A stretch of DNA of 64,000 bases from Rhodococcus sp. H36-A4 (GCF_027158005.1 NZ_JAPVLQ010000004.1:282723-346722), one strand, 5' to 3'. Positions 1 to 8,733 are shown, counted from the stretch's first letter. Program-made: numbers and translations. Notes: a model not told the origin generated them from the sequence alone.

Positions 1-113
1 GTGGTGTGGGTGGGGGCGTCTGCCCGCACCGACTCGTCTGCCGAGGCCAAGCGCTTGAATGGTCCCGTCAATCCATCTGATCGTATGGATGTGTCATTCA
101 AACGATCCGGTTA

Positions 114-1241
114 CTACCGGTCGGCGTCGGTGAACTTGATGACGCCGCGAATGTTCTTCCCTTCGAGCATGTCCTGGTAGCCGGTGTTGATGTCGTCCAG
201 TGCGTAGGTTTTGGTGACCATATCGTCGAGATTGAGCTGGCCGCTCTTGTACATCTTCAACAACAATGGGATGTCGTGACGAGGATTGCCACCGCCGAAG
301 ATCGCGCCCTGCAGGTCCTTCTGGAGCATCGTGAACAAGAACAAGTTCAGCTTGACGTCCATGTCCTCCATGCGTCCCATTGCAGTGACGACACAGCGGC
401 CCGCCTTGGCCGTCAGCAAAAGTGCAGCCTCGATATCTTCGCCGGTGATCTCACCGACGGTGATGATGGTCTTGTCCGCCATCAGCCCCCAGGTCAGCTC
501 CATCATCGGCATCAAAGCTTCGGCTGCCGTGGCATAAACGTGGGTGGCGCCGAATTTGAGTGCCTGATCTCGTTTGTACTGGACAGGATCGATCGCAATG
601 ATCTTGGATGCACCGGATTGCACGGCACCCTGGAGGGCGCTCATACCCACGCCACCGACACCGATGATCGCGACGGTGTCTCCTGGAGTCACCTTGGCGA
701 CGTTCACCGCCGATCCCCAACCCGTCGGTACCCCGCAACCGACCAAAGATGCGACCTCGAACGGGATGTGTTCGTCGATTTTGATGGCCTGGGTCTCGTG
801 CACGGTCATGTACGGAGAGAAGGTGCCCAGCAGGCACATCGGGATCACGTCCTGCCCGCGGGCCTGAATGCGGTAAGTGCCGTCGCTGATGGCCATTCCA
901 CTGAGCAGGCCCATGCCGAGGTCGCAAAGGTTCTGGTGCCCGTTGGCGCACGCCGGACAATGCCCACACGAGGGGATGAAGGAGAGAACGACGTGGTCTC
1001 CCTCCTTCAATGTCTTCACCTCGGGGCCGGTCTTGATGACGACACCGGACCCCTCGTGTCCACCCATTACCGGGAACGACGGCATCGGCGTCGCACCTGT
1101 CACGATGTGGTGATCGGAGTGGCACATCCCCGCAGCCTCCATGCGGATCTGAACCTCGCCGGCCCTTGGGTCACCGATCTCGATTTCTTCTACCGACCAT
1201 GGCTCGTTGAGGCCCCACAGCACAGCGCCTTTGGTTTTCAT
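114..1241 (-). CDS. NDMA-dependent zinc alcohol dehydrogenase
   Basis: A 375-residue medium-chain dehydrogenase. The start MKTKGAVLWG and overall pattern match the actinobacterial NDMA-dependent (Rxyl_3153-type, TIGR03989) alcohol dehydrogenases, which hold NAD(H) tightly and recycle it with an electron carrier. The catalytic zinc site is visible as C40 in GMCHSDHH and the GGHEG motif. The structural zinc loop SCGHCPACANGHQNLC has four cysteines, and GVGGVG is the Rossmann loop. I chose the ATG at 1241 because GAAAGGCGA lies just upstream and homologues start there; the reading frame runs open further upstream but without family similarity. A KstR-like palindrome lies about 85 bp upstream. 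The natural substrate cannot be read from sequence. Confidence 0.93.
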   Translation of the reverse strand: MKTKGAVLWGLNEPWSVEEIEIGDPRAGEVQIRMEAAGMCHSDHHIVTGATPMPSFPVMGGHEGSGVVIKTGPEVKTLKEGDHVVLSFIPSCGHCPACANGHQNLCDLGMGLLSGMAISDGTYRIQARGQDVIPMCLLGTFSPYMTVHETQAIKIDEHIPFEVASLVGCGVPTGWGSAVNVAKVTPGDTVAIIGVGGVGMSALQGAVQSGASKIIAIDPVQYKRDQALKFGATHVYATAAEALMPMMELTWGLMADKTIITVGEITGEDIEAALLLTAKAGRCVVTAMGRMEDMDVKLNLFLFTMLQKDLQGAIFGGGNPRHDIPLLLKMYKSGQLNLDDMVTKTYALDDINTGYQDMLEGKNIRGVIKFTDADR

Positions 1242-1325
1242 CGCGATTCGCCTTTCACACGCCGATAGACCCGATGTTCGGGCCACTTGATGTTGAGTTC
1301 GACGATAGTCATACGAACGCGAAAT

Positions 1326-1339
1326 TGGAACACGTTCTA
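1326..1339. promoter_or_regulatory. KstR-like operator upstream of the alcohol dehydrogenase
   Basis: TGGAACACGTTCTA fits TNNAACNNGTTNNA, the consensus described for the TetR-family sterol-catabolism repressor KstR in mycobacteria and rhodococci. It lies 85 bp upstream of the dehydrogenase start, in the short gap behind the hemophore-like gene. The match is seen directly; that KstR itself binds is inference, and another TetR regulator with the same AAC/GTT half sites is possible. Confidence 0.45.
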
Positions 1340-1348
1340 GATTTTTGG

Positions 1349-1702
1349 TCAGTAATCGACACAGGAAGCAAAGACCGTACGAGCGAGACCGGAACCGGGT
1401 CCTCCGAAGAATGCGTTGACCCTGTCGACGATGACTGGCTGCGAGGCAAGAATCGCTTGGCGCTGCCACACTGGTGCGGCCAGGAATGCCGCGAAACTTC
1501 CCGCCATCGGTGATGTGGCGAGCGCCGCTCCCTCTTCTTCGTCCTGTGCGTACGTGGCGGCAACGATCTGCGAGAACGAGCACGGTGTGTTGACCACGGT
1601 CTCGGCGGGTGTGGCTGTGGCGACGCCTCCGAAGAGCAGAGCTCCGACAGCAGTAGCGCCGAGCACGGTTGCGACCTTGGTTGTGGACGAGCGAGAGATC
1701 AT
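1349..1702 (-). CDS. secreted hemophore-related (mycobacterial haem-binding type) protein
   Basis: A 117-residue exported protein. It has an N-terminal signal peptide (MISRSSTTKVATVLGATAVG, cleavage expected after the ATA-TPA region near residue 28). The small helical domain has two conserved cysteines, one in TPCSFSQ near the mature N-terminus and one in the C-terminal ASCVDY, as in Rv0203-like haem-binding proteins. The family binds haem outside the cell and passes it to membrane transporters. The start at 1702 is chosen because GGGGAA lies 7 bases upstream; an upstream in-frame extension has no signal peptide logic. It may share a transcript with the dehydrogenase 107 bp downstream, and it diverges from the molybdoenzyme gene. 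Confidence 0.78.
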   Translation of the reverse strand: MISRSSTTKVATVLGATAVGALLFGGVATATPAETVVNTPCSFSQIVAATYAQDEEEGAALATSPMAGSFAAFLAAPVWQRQAILASQPVIVDRVNAFFGGPGSGLARTVFASCVDY

Positions 1703-1907
1703 GAATTTCCCCAATCGAGGTGAGCGTTGTGGTGGGATCGACAAGTGTTCGACAGCAACGATATCGGCAGGCCAGGCTTCGTGTCGCACTGGAGGACATA
1801 CTGATAGAACGCCCGAAAACACCTATCTCGACGGGTTATCGGTCGGTTCGGCCGTGAGAGGGACGACTCTCGTCGATACGGTCGAGCCACTAGGGACAGG
1901 AGACCCG

Positions 1908-4046
1908 ATGACGATCGCTTACGGCTCGTGCAATCTGTGTGAAGCGATGTGCGGACTCGAATTCACGGTCGAGGAGAATACGGTCACCTCGATTCGAGGC
2001 GACAAGCAAGACCCACTCTCTCGCGGGCACATCTGTCCAAAGGCACTGTCCTTGATCGATCTCCACACCGATCCCGATCGGTTGATCAAGCCTGTTCGAC
2101 GCGAGGGCGCCGACTGGGTGGAGATCGAATGGAGCGAAGCATACGAACTGGTGGTCGACGGACTGGTTACCACCCGTGAGCAGTATGGGTCCAATGCTGT
2201 CGGTGTCTATCAGGGGAATCCGAACGTCCACAGCCTCGGTTCGATGACTCACGGAATTCCGTTCACCTCGATGCTGCGCACCCGCAATCGATACTCGGCT
2301 ACCTCGCTCGACCAACTCCCTCATCAGCTCGTGAATCACCTGCTGTACGGCCACCAACTGGCTCTACCGATCCCAGATATCGACAACACCGACTTCTTTC
2401 TCGTCCTCGGCGGCAACCCGATGGCTTCGAACGGCAGCATGATGACCGTGCCGGATTTTGCACGTCGCGCCCACGATCTGCAGGCACGCGGCGGCACTCT
2501 CGTGGTGGTCGACCCCCGTAAGACCGAGACCGCGGACATCGCAGACGTTCACCACTTCATCCGGCCGGGTACCGATGCCCTGCTGCTCCTAGCGTTGATC
2601 AACGTCGTCACGGCGGACGGGGTGACCCGGGTTGCGAGCTACGTCGACGGCGCCGAGGAGGTGGCGAATCTGGTCCGCGATTTCACTCCCGACGCGGTCG
2701 CGCCCGTCGTGGGCATCGCGGCCGCCGACATCGTCTCGCTCGCGACGCAGTTCGCCCATGCGAAATCCGCAGTCGCCTACGGCCGAATGGGTGTGTCGAC
2801 ACAGCAGTTCGGCAGTCTCTGTCAGTGGGCGATTCAAGTACTCAACATCGTGACAGGCAATCTCGACCGGGTCGGTGGTGCACTGCTCACCGACCCGGCC
2901 GTAGATCTCATCGCGAAGAAGATCGTCGGCCAAGGGCATTTCGACAAGTGGCGCAGTCGTGTTCGAGATCTGCCCGAGTTCGCGGGTGAATTTCCGTGCT
3001 CGACCTTGGTCGACGAGATGACGACCCCCGGCGACGGTCAGATCAGGGCCATGGCGGTGTTTTCCGGCAATCCGGTGCTGTCCATGCCGGGCGGCGCCAG
3101 GTTGAACCAGGCCTTCGCCGACTTGGAGTTCATGGTGTCCTTCGACTTCTACATCAACGAGACATCACGGCACGCGAACGTGATTCTTCCGCCCACGATG
3201 TCGCTCGAGCGTGATCACTACGACCTCATCTTTCAGTCCTTCGCTGTCCGCAATACGGCGAAGTTCATGCCGGCAATCCTGACGAGAAAGCCTGGTGCGA
3301 AATCGGATTGGGAGATCTTCCGTGATCTCGGTATTCGCTATCGGGCACGGCTCGCCGGGTCGTCCATTTTCGACCGCCTTCGTACGCGCCTGACACCGAA
3401 ATCGCTTGTCGCGGAAGCTCGGCTACGCCTGTCGCCACGACGAACGATCGATCTACTGCTCCGCAGTCACCGCGCCGGACTATCGGTGGCGAAGCTGAAG
3501 AAGTCTCCGCACGGCACCGATCTCGGACCGCTCCGCCCCGGATTTCCCGGAAAGCTGCAGACCCGGAACAAGCGAGTAGATCTGTTGCAGGACATCATCA
3601 TCGCGGAACTACCGGCTCTGCGCGATCTCATGACATCGGCGGCGGTGCCCAGCGGAGACCAACTTCTGATGATCGGCCGACGGCACCTGCGCAGCAACAA
3701 TTCCTGGATGCACAACTCTGCGAGACTGACGAAGGGCAAACCGCGCCATCAACTCTTGGCACACCCCGAAGATCTGCGTGCGCGCAACATCGAAGACGGT
3801 TCCGTGGTGTCGGTGGCCTCGACCGCCGGATCGGTGCAGATAGAGGTACTCGCGACCGACCGCATGATGCCCGGAGTGGTGAGCATGCCGCACGGGTTCG
3901 GACACCAACGCCCCGGCGTCGAATTATCTGTGGCGACGACGGTTGTGGGAGCGAGCGCCAACGACGTCACCGACCCACACCGGGTCGACGCGGTCTCGGC
4001 CAACGCGATCCTCAATGGAGTGCCCGTCACGATCTCGCCGACATGA
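1908..4046 (+). CDS. molybdopterin-dependent oxidoreductase (bis-MGD, [4Fe-4S])
   Basis: A 712-residue member of the DMSO-reductase superfamily. C8, C11 and C15 (CNLCEAMC) and a fourth cysteine in HICPKAL form the N-terminal [4Fe-4S] site. VVVDPRKTETAD and the later HGFGHQRPG region are typical molybdopterin-binding segments, and the C-terminal MopB_CT domain is complete. There is no Tat signal, so it is probably cytoplasmic. No partner subunit lies next to it, so electron donor and substrate (formate- or nitrate-type reactions are known in the family) are unknown. The ATG at 1908 follows AGGAG by 5 bases; the longer open frame upstream runs antisense through the hemophore gene and is not coding. 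Confidence 0.85.
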   Translation: MTIAYGSCNLCEAMCGLEFTVEENTVTSIRGDKQDPLSRGHICPKALSLIDLHTDPDRLIKPVRREGADWVEIEWSEAYELVVDGLVTTREQYGSNAVGVYQGNPNVHSLGSMTHGIPFTSMLRTRNRYSATSLDQLPHQLVNHLLYGHQLALPIPDIDNTDFFLVLGGNPMASNGSMMTVPDFARRAHDLQARGGTLVVVDPRKTETADIADVHHFIRPGTDALLLLALINVVTADGVTRVASYVDGAEEVANLVRDFTPDAVAPVVGIAAADIVSLATQFAHAKSAVAYGRMGVSTQQFGSLCQWAIQVLNIVTGNLDRVGGALLTDPAVDLIAKKIVGQGHFDKWRSRVRDLPEFAGEFPCSTLVDEMTTPGDGQIRAMAVFSGNPVLSMPGGARLNQAFADLEFMVSFDFYINETSRHANVILPPTMSLERDHYDLIFQSFAVRNTAKFMPAILTRKPGAKSDWEIFRDLGIRYRARLAGSSIFDRLRTRLTPKSLVAEARLRLSPRRTIDLLLRSHRAGLSVAKLKKSPHGTDLGPLRPGFPGKLQTRNKRVDLLQDIIIAELPALRDLMTSAAVPSGDQLLMIGRRHLRSNNSWMHNSARLTKGKPRHQLLAHPEDLRARNIEDGSVVSVASTAGSVQIEVLATDRMMPGVVSMPHGFGHQRPGVELSVATTVVGASANDVTDPHRVDAVSANAILNGVPVTISPT

Positions 4047-4114
4047 CCGACCCCGCGGGCACACGTCGGCGATGCTTTGAAGTAGCATTCGTCACGGCTC
4101 GCTCGGTGCGAGAT

Positions 4115-4188
4115 GGGGCGGTAGCTCAGTCGGTTAGAGCCGTGGACTCATAATCCATTGGTCGCGGGTTCGAGCCCCGCCCGCCCCA
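4115..4188 (+). tRNA. tRNA-Met (anticodon CAT)
   Basis: A complete 74-base cloverleaf: acceptor GGGGCGG/CCGCCCC with discriminator A, D stem GCTC/GAGC, anticodon stem GTGGA/TCCAT with loop CTCATAA (anticodon CAT), and T stem GCGGG/CCCGC. The CCA end is not encoded in full. CAT can also mark a lysidine-modified tRNA-Ile2, but elongator tRNA-Met is more likely. Its last 37 bases are repeated at 9963-9999, so it is the attachment site of the element that follows. Confidence 0.93.
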
Positions 4189-4189
4189 C
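4153..4189 (+). repeat. attachment repeat (attL side) in the tRNA 3' end
   Basis: These 37 bases, covering the 3' anticodon arm, T arm and acceptor of the tRNA, are identical to 9963-9999. A further CTCAT immediately upstream aligns with one base deleted. tRNA 3' ends are standard targets of tyrosine integrases. Confidence 0.9.
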
Positions 4190-4540
4190 TTGTATCTCTC
4201 AGTTCAAAGGCATAATCCAAGTCTCAGCTGATTTGTCGATCGCAATTCTTGTCCACGCTTTGCCCACAGGTACAGATGCTCATGCAGGCAAGGACTGCAC
4301 TCGCTCTATCGCTTCGATGACGTCGTGGTCGTCCGGGTCGTACTCCCTCGTCGACGATCGCTGCCAGTGCCTCCGCATCCATACCTAATTGGACGGTGAT
4401 GACACCCGTCCAGTTCCAGGAGTGGCGTGCCTCGATTTCGGGTCAGTCGAACGGATGACTGCGAATCGATCGTGAAATGAATTGTCCGATGGGACTGATA
4501 TGAATTCCGAGACACTCCAGTCGAACAAAGAAGGTCGGCA
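4190..4540. other. 350-bp gap: no gene recognised
   Basis: This is the left end of the element, between the tRNA and the Ltp-like gene. No convincing reading frame was found on either strand. It presumably holds the promoter of the Ltp-like gene, whose ribosome site GAAGG lies just before 4541. Confidence 0.4.
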
Positions 4541-5113
4541 ATGACAAACCCCAATGATCCGAACCAGCCTTACGGCCAACAGCCCGGTCAGCCCTACGGG
4601 GCCCCTCAGGCGCCCGTGAAGAAGAAGCGCAAGTGGCCGTGGATTCTGCTCGCTGTCGTTGTGGTCATCATCGCGATCTCGGCTCTCGCAGGCGGCGGGA
4701 GCGACGACTCGGATTCGAAGACCGCGACTGTTGCGACAACAGCGGCCGTTGAGCCGGGCGGGGCCGACGCACCGGTTCCCCCGCCCGCTGAAGAGCCTGC
4801 CGCGGAGCCGGAGGCGCCCAAGGAGACCACGTCCCAGCGCAACGCCGTGCGATCTGCCGAGAACTACCTCGACGTCGGACCGTTCTCCCGCCAGGGCCTC
4901 ATCACCCAGCTCGAGTTCGAGGACTACTCCACCGAAGATGCGACCTACGCAGTCGACAAGATCGCACCGGACTACAACGAGCAGGCCGCGAAGTCGGCTG
5001 AGAATTACTTGGACATCAGTGGCTTCTCACGGCAGGCCCTGATCGATCAGTTGGTATTCGAAAATTACACCCAGGAGCAGGCTGCGTTCGGCGCTGACAG
5101 CGTCGGTTTGTAA
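4541..5113 (+). CDS. membrane-anchored Ltp-family (host cell surface-exposed lipoprotein domain) protein
   Basis: A 190-residue protein in three parts. A Gln/Pro/Gly-rich N-terminus (residues 1-25) ends in KKKRK. One membrane helix (about 30-50, WPWILLAVVVVIIAISALAG) follows, and then an acidic Pro/Ala linker leads to two tandem copies of the Ltp domain (about 100-143 and 147-190, cores SAENYLD..FSRQ.LI.QL.FE.Y). Ltp of the streptococcal temperate phage TP-J34 uses this domain to block injection of DNA by superinfecting phages. Here there is no lipobox cysteine; the membrane helix would anchor it with the C-terminus outside. It is the first gene of a tRNA-integrated element and is followed by a strong terminator, which suits an independently expressed immunity gene. 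The exclusion role is inferred from the family. Confidence 0.8.
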   Translation: MTNPNDPNQPYGQQPGQPYGAPQAPVKKKRKWPWILLAVVVVIIAISALAGGGSDDSDSKTATVATTAAVEPGGADAPVPPPAEEPAAEPEAPKETTSQRNAVRSAENYLDVGPFSRQGLITQLEFEDYSTEDATYAVDKIAPDYNEQAAKSAENYLDISGFSRQALIDQLVFENYTQEQAAFGADSVGL

Positions 5114-5136
5114 ACCACGTGGCAGCTGGACGCAAG

Positions 5137-5175
5137 AAAGCGCCCCACCTCCCAAGAGGAGGTGGGGCGCTTTTT
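5137..5175 (+). terminator. strong intrinsic terminator after the Ltp-like gene
   Basis: A perfect 16-bp stem (5137-5152 with 5158-5173) around the 5-base loop CAAGA, ending in a T run. It sits 23 bases after the stop codon. The stem begins with AAA opposite TTT, so it could work in both directions. Confidence 0.93.
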
Positions 5176-5404
5176 GTCTAGTGGCAGAAATAGCTATGCA
5201 GTCGGCCCACAGGAGATGCAGGCTCGACGGGACATCCTACGGCCATGACATGGTGACACCTCCGTGTGTTGGGGATCTGCTAACACCTTTATTCCGGGAT
5301 GAGAGGAGGCCCATGCGTCTCGCACATGCGTTCGATTTCTGTTAGCTTGGAAGCAGCGGCACTCGGAGGGAAGCTGGGTCCCGCTTTTGCTTTCAGGAGG
5401 CGGC

Positions 5405-5572
5405 ATGGACCACAACCGGCTCACTTTCAACAGCAGAGGCTGGGCGGAGGCGGCGCCGTCGCATTGCGTAAACAGACACGCTCTCGTCGGCGGCCGAATG
5501 CTTGTCGGGTCGCATGTCTGCTCGTGCGAGATCCATCATCACCGGACGCATCGTTGCCGCGAATGCGATTAA
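5405..5572 (+). CDS. possible small Cys/His-rich protein (55 aa)
   Basis: A short frame with a very good ribosome site (AGGAGG, 4 bases before the ATG). The product starts MDHNRLTFNSRGW and ends in a Cys/His-rich tail (CSCEIHHHRTHRCREC). No family is recognised. Apart from this frame, the stretch from the terminator to 5691 holds nothing I can name. It may be chance coding in GC-rich DNA; the ribosome site is the only positive sign. Confidence 0.25.
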   Translation: MDHNRLTFNSRGWAEAAPSHCVNRHALVGGRMLVGSHVCSCEIHHHRTHRCRECD

Positions 5573-5691
5573 CTCACATATACGCCGCCAATCGGACTGC
5601 CGTGTCGAGACAGCGCTTTCGACGGCCGTGGCGTCACGCGCACATAACCCGCCGATGGCCCAATTCGCTGCTTGCGGAATGCTGTCCACTC

Positions 5692-6276
5692 GTGAATCCA
5701 AACACCTTGAACGCCCGCCGTATCCGACGGCGCCCCACCGCTGCCTTTCTTTTCGGACTCTTCGTCGGGATTGGAATCGCCAGCGTGCGGTTGCCCGGCG
5801 CCGTGTTGAGGCAGGTGCAGGGATGGGATCTAACGCAACCGCAAGCCACCGCGGCTGCCGGCGCCCTGGCCGTTGTAGCTGCGTCGTTCGCCTATCTGGG
5901 AGTGTTGCGGCAGGTTCGAGATGCTCAAGCTCAGCGAGCTTTAGCCAAGGCTTACGCGGAGGTAACCAGGGTACATGTGAAGCTGAGGCCCTTCGTCGCT
6001 CAGCTTGGCGTCATCGAAAATATGGCTGCTCAGAGCGCCAAGCCGATCACGGTTGCATCCACCTGGCCGAGAGTTGCGAACGAGCTGGAGATGAAAGCAT
6101 TTCTTCTGAAGGGGCTCAGGCTGGAGGCGAGCCACGATGTTCTGATTGCCTTCGCCGGACTCCTTCGCATTCAGTCGAAGTTGACGATGGCCAAGATCGA
6201 CGATGATGCACTTGATCGCGCTGCGCGCGGAGTAATCGAGACCACGATCAGTGATCTGCAGTCGATTGTTAGGTAG
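5692..6276 (+). CDS. small membrane protein of unknown function
   Basis: A protein of about 194 residues from a GTG at 5692. It has two predicted membrane helices (about residues 12-28, FLFGLFVGIGIASV, and about 45-65, AAAGALAVVAASFAYLGV), followed by a basic QVRDAQAQRALAKAYAEV segment and a soluble helical domain. The upstream extension of the frame is Arg/His-rich and does not look coding, so the start was placed near the first hydrophobic segment. It lies in the tRNA-linked element and resembles the two-helix membrane proteins common in actinobacterial phages and islands. No function can be assigned. Confidence 0.5.
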   Translation: MNPNTLNARRIRRRPTAAFLFGLFVGIGIASVRLPGAVLRQVQGWDLTQPQATAAAGALAVVAASFAYLGVLRQVRDAQAQRALAKAYAEVTRVHVKLRPFVAQLGVIENMAAQSAKPITVASTWPRVANELEMKAFLLKGLRLEASHDVLIAFAGLLRIQSKLTMAKIDDDALDRAARGVIETTISDLQSIVR

Positions 6277-6447
6277 CAAACTACTCAGACGCAACCTGCT
6301 CCGGGCTTGTGCCCGGGTCGTAGATCAAATCGTCGGAGCCGTCATACCGGTAAGCGCGCTGCCCTGTCGACAAGGGTGACCCAACCGGCTTGACCCTCGT
6401 CGGGCGCGGGACGGGACATGGTCGTGCTCGTCGGCCTTACCGTAAGT

Positions 6448-6624
6448 CTAGGAAGGCTGGATCGGCAGGGAGCACTTCGGGTCGGTTGTGTCGCACACCC
6501 ACCGGTCTTGAAACTTCGCCACACCGCTGTAGTCGAAGTTGCTCCCCTTGGGCTTGATGCCAATCCGAAACCCGATCGAGTTCCCGCACTCCGCGCATGT
6601 CCGGTCCGTTTGCTGATCTGGCAT
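6448..6624 (-). CDS. small zinc-ribbon-like protein
   Basis: A 58-residue frame starting MPDQQTDRTCAECGNSIGF. A CAEC knuckle near the N-terminus and two later cysteines (VCDTTDPKC) suggest a single zinc-binding fold, as in small phage-encoded proteins. The ribosome site is weak and an upstream extension is possible. It lies in the element and is transcribed opposite to most of its cargo. Confidence 0.5.
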   Translation of the reverse strand: MPDQQTDRTCAECGNSIGFRIGIKPKGSNFDYSGVAKFQDRWVCDTTDPKCSLPIQPS

Positions 6625-6725
6625 AGCCGCCAGTATCGCAGAAGGCCAATCCTCTCTATGTCCAGTGTTCAATTTCGACCCGGCCCGGGGGGCACAGGCG
6701 GAGAATGGGCCGGATGGGAAGAACA

Positions 6726-6899
6726 ATGGGGCGACCCCCTCCGGACGAACTCACGGACGCCGAGTTGATGACCGAACTCAGGTTCTGGCGCGAGAGGCTC
6801 CGCGTTGCAGTAGCGCGCAAAGAGCGCGATTACGTGCGCTCCAATAAAGAGGAGGTTGACAAATACGAAGCTGAGGCAAGTCGTCGCGGCTTGGTGTAG
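6726..6899 (+). CDS. small charged helical protein
   Basis: A 57-residue, highly charged protein (MGRPPPDELTDAELMTELRF...), predicted to be mostly helix with coiled-coil character in RKERDYVRSNKEEVDKYEAEA. GGAAGAAC precedes this ATG; an in-frame ATG 21 bases upstream is an alternative. No family is recognised. It looks like a small accessory gene of a phage or island. Confidence 0.5.
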   Translation: MGRPPPDELTDAELMTELRFWRERLRVAVARKERDYVRSNKEEVDKYEAEASRRGLV

Positions 6900-6910
6900 A
6901 TGTACCGCTT

Positions 6911-7186
6911 TCAGACGCGCGGTTTCCGGTCGTTCGTGAGCCCGAAGATGGTGTCATCCATCGTCATTACGCGACCGTCTGCGGTACGAACTAACCACTC
7001 GCCCTTGTCTGCGATCGAGTTGCCAAGCGAGACGGCACCCTCCCGGTTGAACAAATGCAGTCCGTGACCCTTGCGCCACTCGACGATCTCGTCGGCGTTG
7101 TTGGCGTCGACGCAAATCGCTTCGACCTCACGCCCCGCGTAACGGTGTAGTTCTCCCTCGATTTCCCACTGCTGCTTTTCGCTCAT
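6911..7186 (-). CDS. phage-type small protein (NADEIVEW / GEWLVR pattern)
   Basis: A 91-residue protein from MSEKQQWEIEGELHRY. The order YAGREVEAI - NADEIVEW - GEWLVRTADGRVMTM - IF matches a small protein widespread in siphophages and prophages (variants of KPVVIEA..W....A.EI..W and GDWLV....G). Its role is not established. Its presence supports a phage or satellite origin for the element. The internal ATG at 7186 is preferred because the pattern begins there; the upstream extension is Arg-rich and atypical. Confidence 0.6.
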   Translation of the reverse strand: MSEKQQWEIEGELHRYAGREVEAICVDANNADEIVEWRKGHGLHLFNREGAVSLGNSIADKGEWLVRTADGRVMTMDDTIFGLTNDRKPRV

Positions 7187-7266
7187 GCCAAAATCCTTCC
7201 ATCGCGGTCGGCTCCGAGTGGTCGTTCGAACGAATGAGTGACCGGCTCGCTGCACCCGTCCGTGCA

Positions 7267-7991
7267 ATGATTCCGCTCATGTCGCAGTTGGGTGATCAGT
7301 TCCGAAGGCAAGTGAAATATCTGGAGACCTCGTCCCGACTCTTCGATGAAGGCGACGTCGACGAAGCGATGCGGCTGGCCGTGACAATCCGTGTACTCGT
7401 GCACGACACACCAAGAGCCATTCGCTGTTGAAGCAAATGGGCGTCAAGGACCAACTTCAGTTGCTTGACACAGCAGTCGTAGGTGAGGTTGAAGTCTTCT
7501 GTGGCCCCGTCGTGATGGTCTTGGAGTACGAGACCGAAGACGGTGAGATCAAACAAGCCCCATCCGGGCAAGACGGCCTCGTTGAGGTGGTGCCAGGCGA
7601 TGACGGAATTTCCCCGGTCATCGTCGCTCCCAAAAGGCTGCGTGGGCACGAGTTGCGCACCGGATTCAACGCTTGGTGGACAAACAAAGTCATTGACTCC
7701 GCCGACGGCCATAAGACCTTCTCCCGGAGGCGAGTCGTCCTGGTTATGGCCAACAAGGACGGCGGCGCACACGTCGAACCGACGGGTCCAGATGCCGACT
7801 ATCTGAAGTTCTCGGCCGATGGGCACGGGGGCATGTTCAGCCTTGACGCATCAGCAGGACTCGAAAGTTCCCAAGGCTTTCAGCCCTACCTGGGCAATGC
7901 AGCAGCGGAGACAGTCAGACAGATCGCGTGGGAGCTGACTGAGACCTTCAATGCGGACGACGCCATCGCCGCCTGGCTCGCGATCAACTAG
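7267..7991 (+). pseudogene. frameshifted gene of a conserved hypothetical family
   Basis: Two adjacent frames read as one protein. The first part, MSQLGDQFRRQVKYLETSS...AMRLAVTIRVLVHDTP, runs to about 7410 and then meets a TGA. The second frame continues with SHSLLKQMGVKDQLQLLDTA to 7991. The order VHDT - SHSLLKQMG is, from memory, continuous in intact relatives, so one base has been gained or two lost near 7408-7413. The downstream part contains FNAWWTNKVI and ends in a helical segment. No function is known for the family. It could be a real frameshift or a sequencing error. Confidence 0.6.
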
Positions 7992-8733
7992 CGGCCAGCA
8001 TATCGAGTTGATCGCGAACGCGACCACCATCTGTTCCTCTGTCACAGGACGAACACGCTCGTGTCAATCGCCGGAACGAGTGTGGCGGACATAGCGGTCG
8101 GCGTGCACACCGTCATCGGTCGGTCGCCGGGTCGTCGTCCCGGTTGTCTTCCACTTTCCGGAACCGAGGGACGTCTCGGCCAGGATGCCGACATCGAAGA
8201 TTCCCTTTGATCGGGTCCCGCATCGCCCGCACGGATCACGCCGCCACCTGACGCACCCGTGACAGCACCGACGAACGCGGTCGACATCGGTGCAAGGTCC
8301 CGAAGCCACTGGTTGAGTTCGTGGATCTTCGCGGAGCGGTCGGGGTCCAAGATTTGATCGGCGTCGGTTGCCCAGCCGTCAGCCGATGTCGTGCGCGGCA
8401 GCATTGTCGTCTGCCAAGTCTTGAGTCCTTGTTCGCCGAGGAACCGCCACACGATGATCTGGTTTGCCTTCCATAGAACTCGATCGTCTCGTCTACGTCC
8501 TCGCATGGAATCGGTACCGCATCGACGACGAGACCGCCGAAGAATTATGGGTCGACCTACCCACACTCACCACACACGTTCGGAATCACCGACGACGAAC
8601 ACTCATTCATCGACCGAGAACTATCGCGGAGGCAACCGTGACGCCACAACAAATCGAGATTCTTCAATTCGATCCGATGCTCGTCAAACGGCTACGGCGG
8701 ATCCGCGACAGCCGCGAAACAACGAAGGGCGGG
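7992..8733. other. 740-bp stretch with decayed coding remnants only
   Basis: No intact gene. On the minus strand about 8270-8480 reads as plausible protein (LGEQGLKTWQTTMLPRT ... HELNQWLRDLAPM), then changes frame near 8220 (IFDVGILAETSLGSGKW in another frame). This looks like a broken gene. The plus-strand frame running into the integrase N-terminus from 8464 has no recognisable domain. Confidence 0.35.

Noticed and set aside
276..1268. Long plus-strand open frame opposite the alcohol dehydrogenase (330 codons), with further frames inside it
   Set aside because: Antisense shadow of a clear gene in GC-rich DNA; the product is Arg/His/Asp-rich with no domain.
1416..1907. N-terminal extension of the molybdoenzyme frame
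   Set aside because: It runs antisense through the hemophore-like gene, has low-complexity translation, and a good ribosome site precedes the ATG at 1908.
5299..5691. 130-codon N-terminal extension of the small membrane protein
   Set aside because: Arg/His-rich translation without domain; likely a chance open frame before the GTG at 5692.
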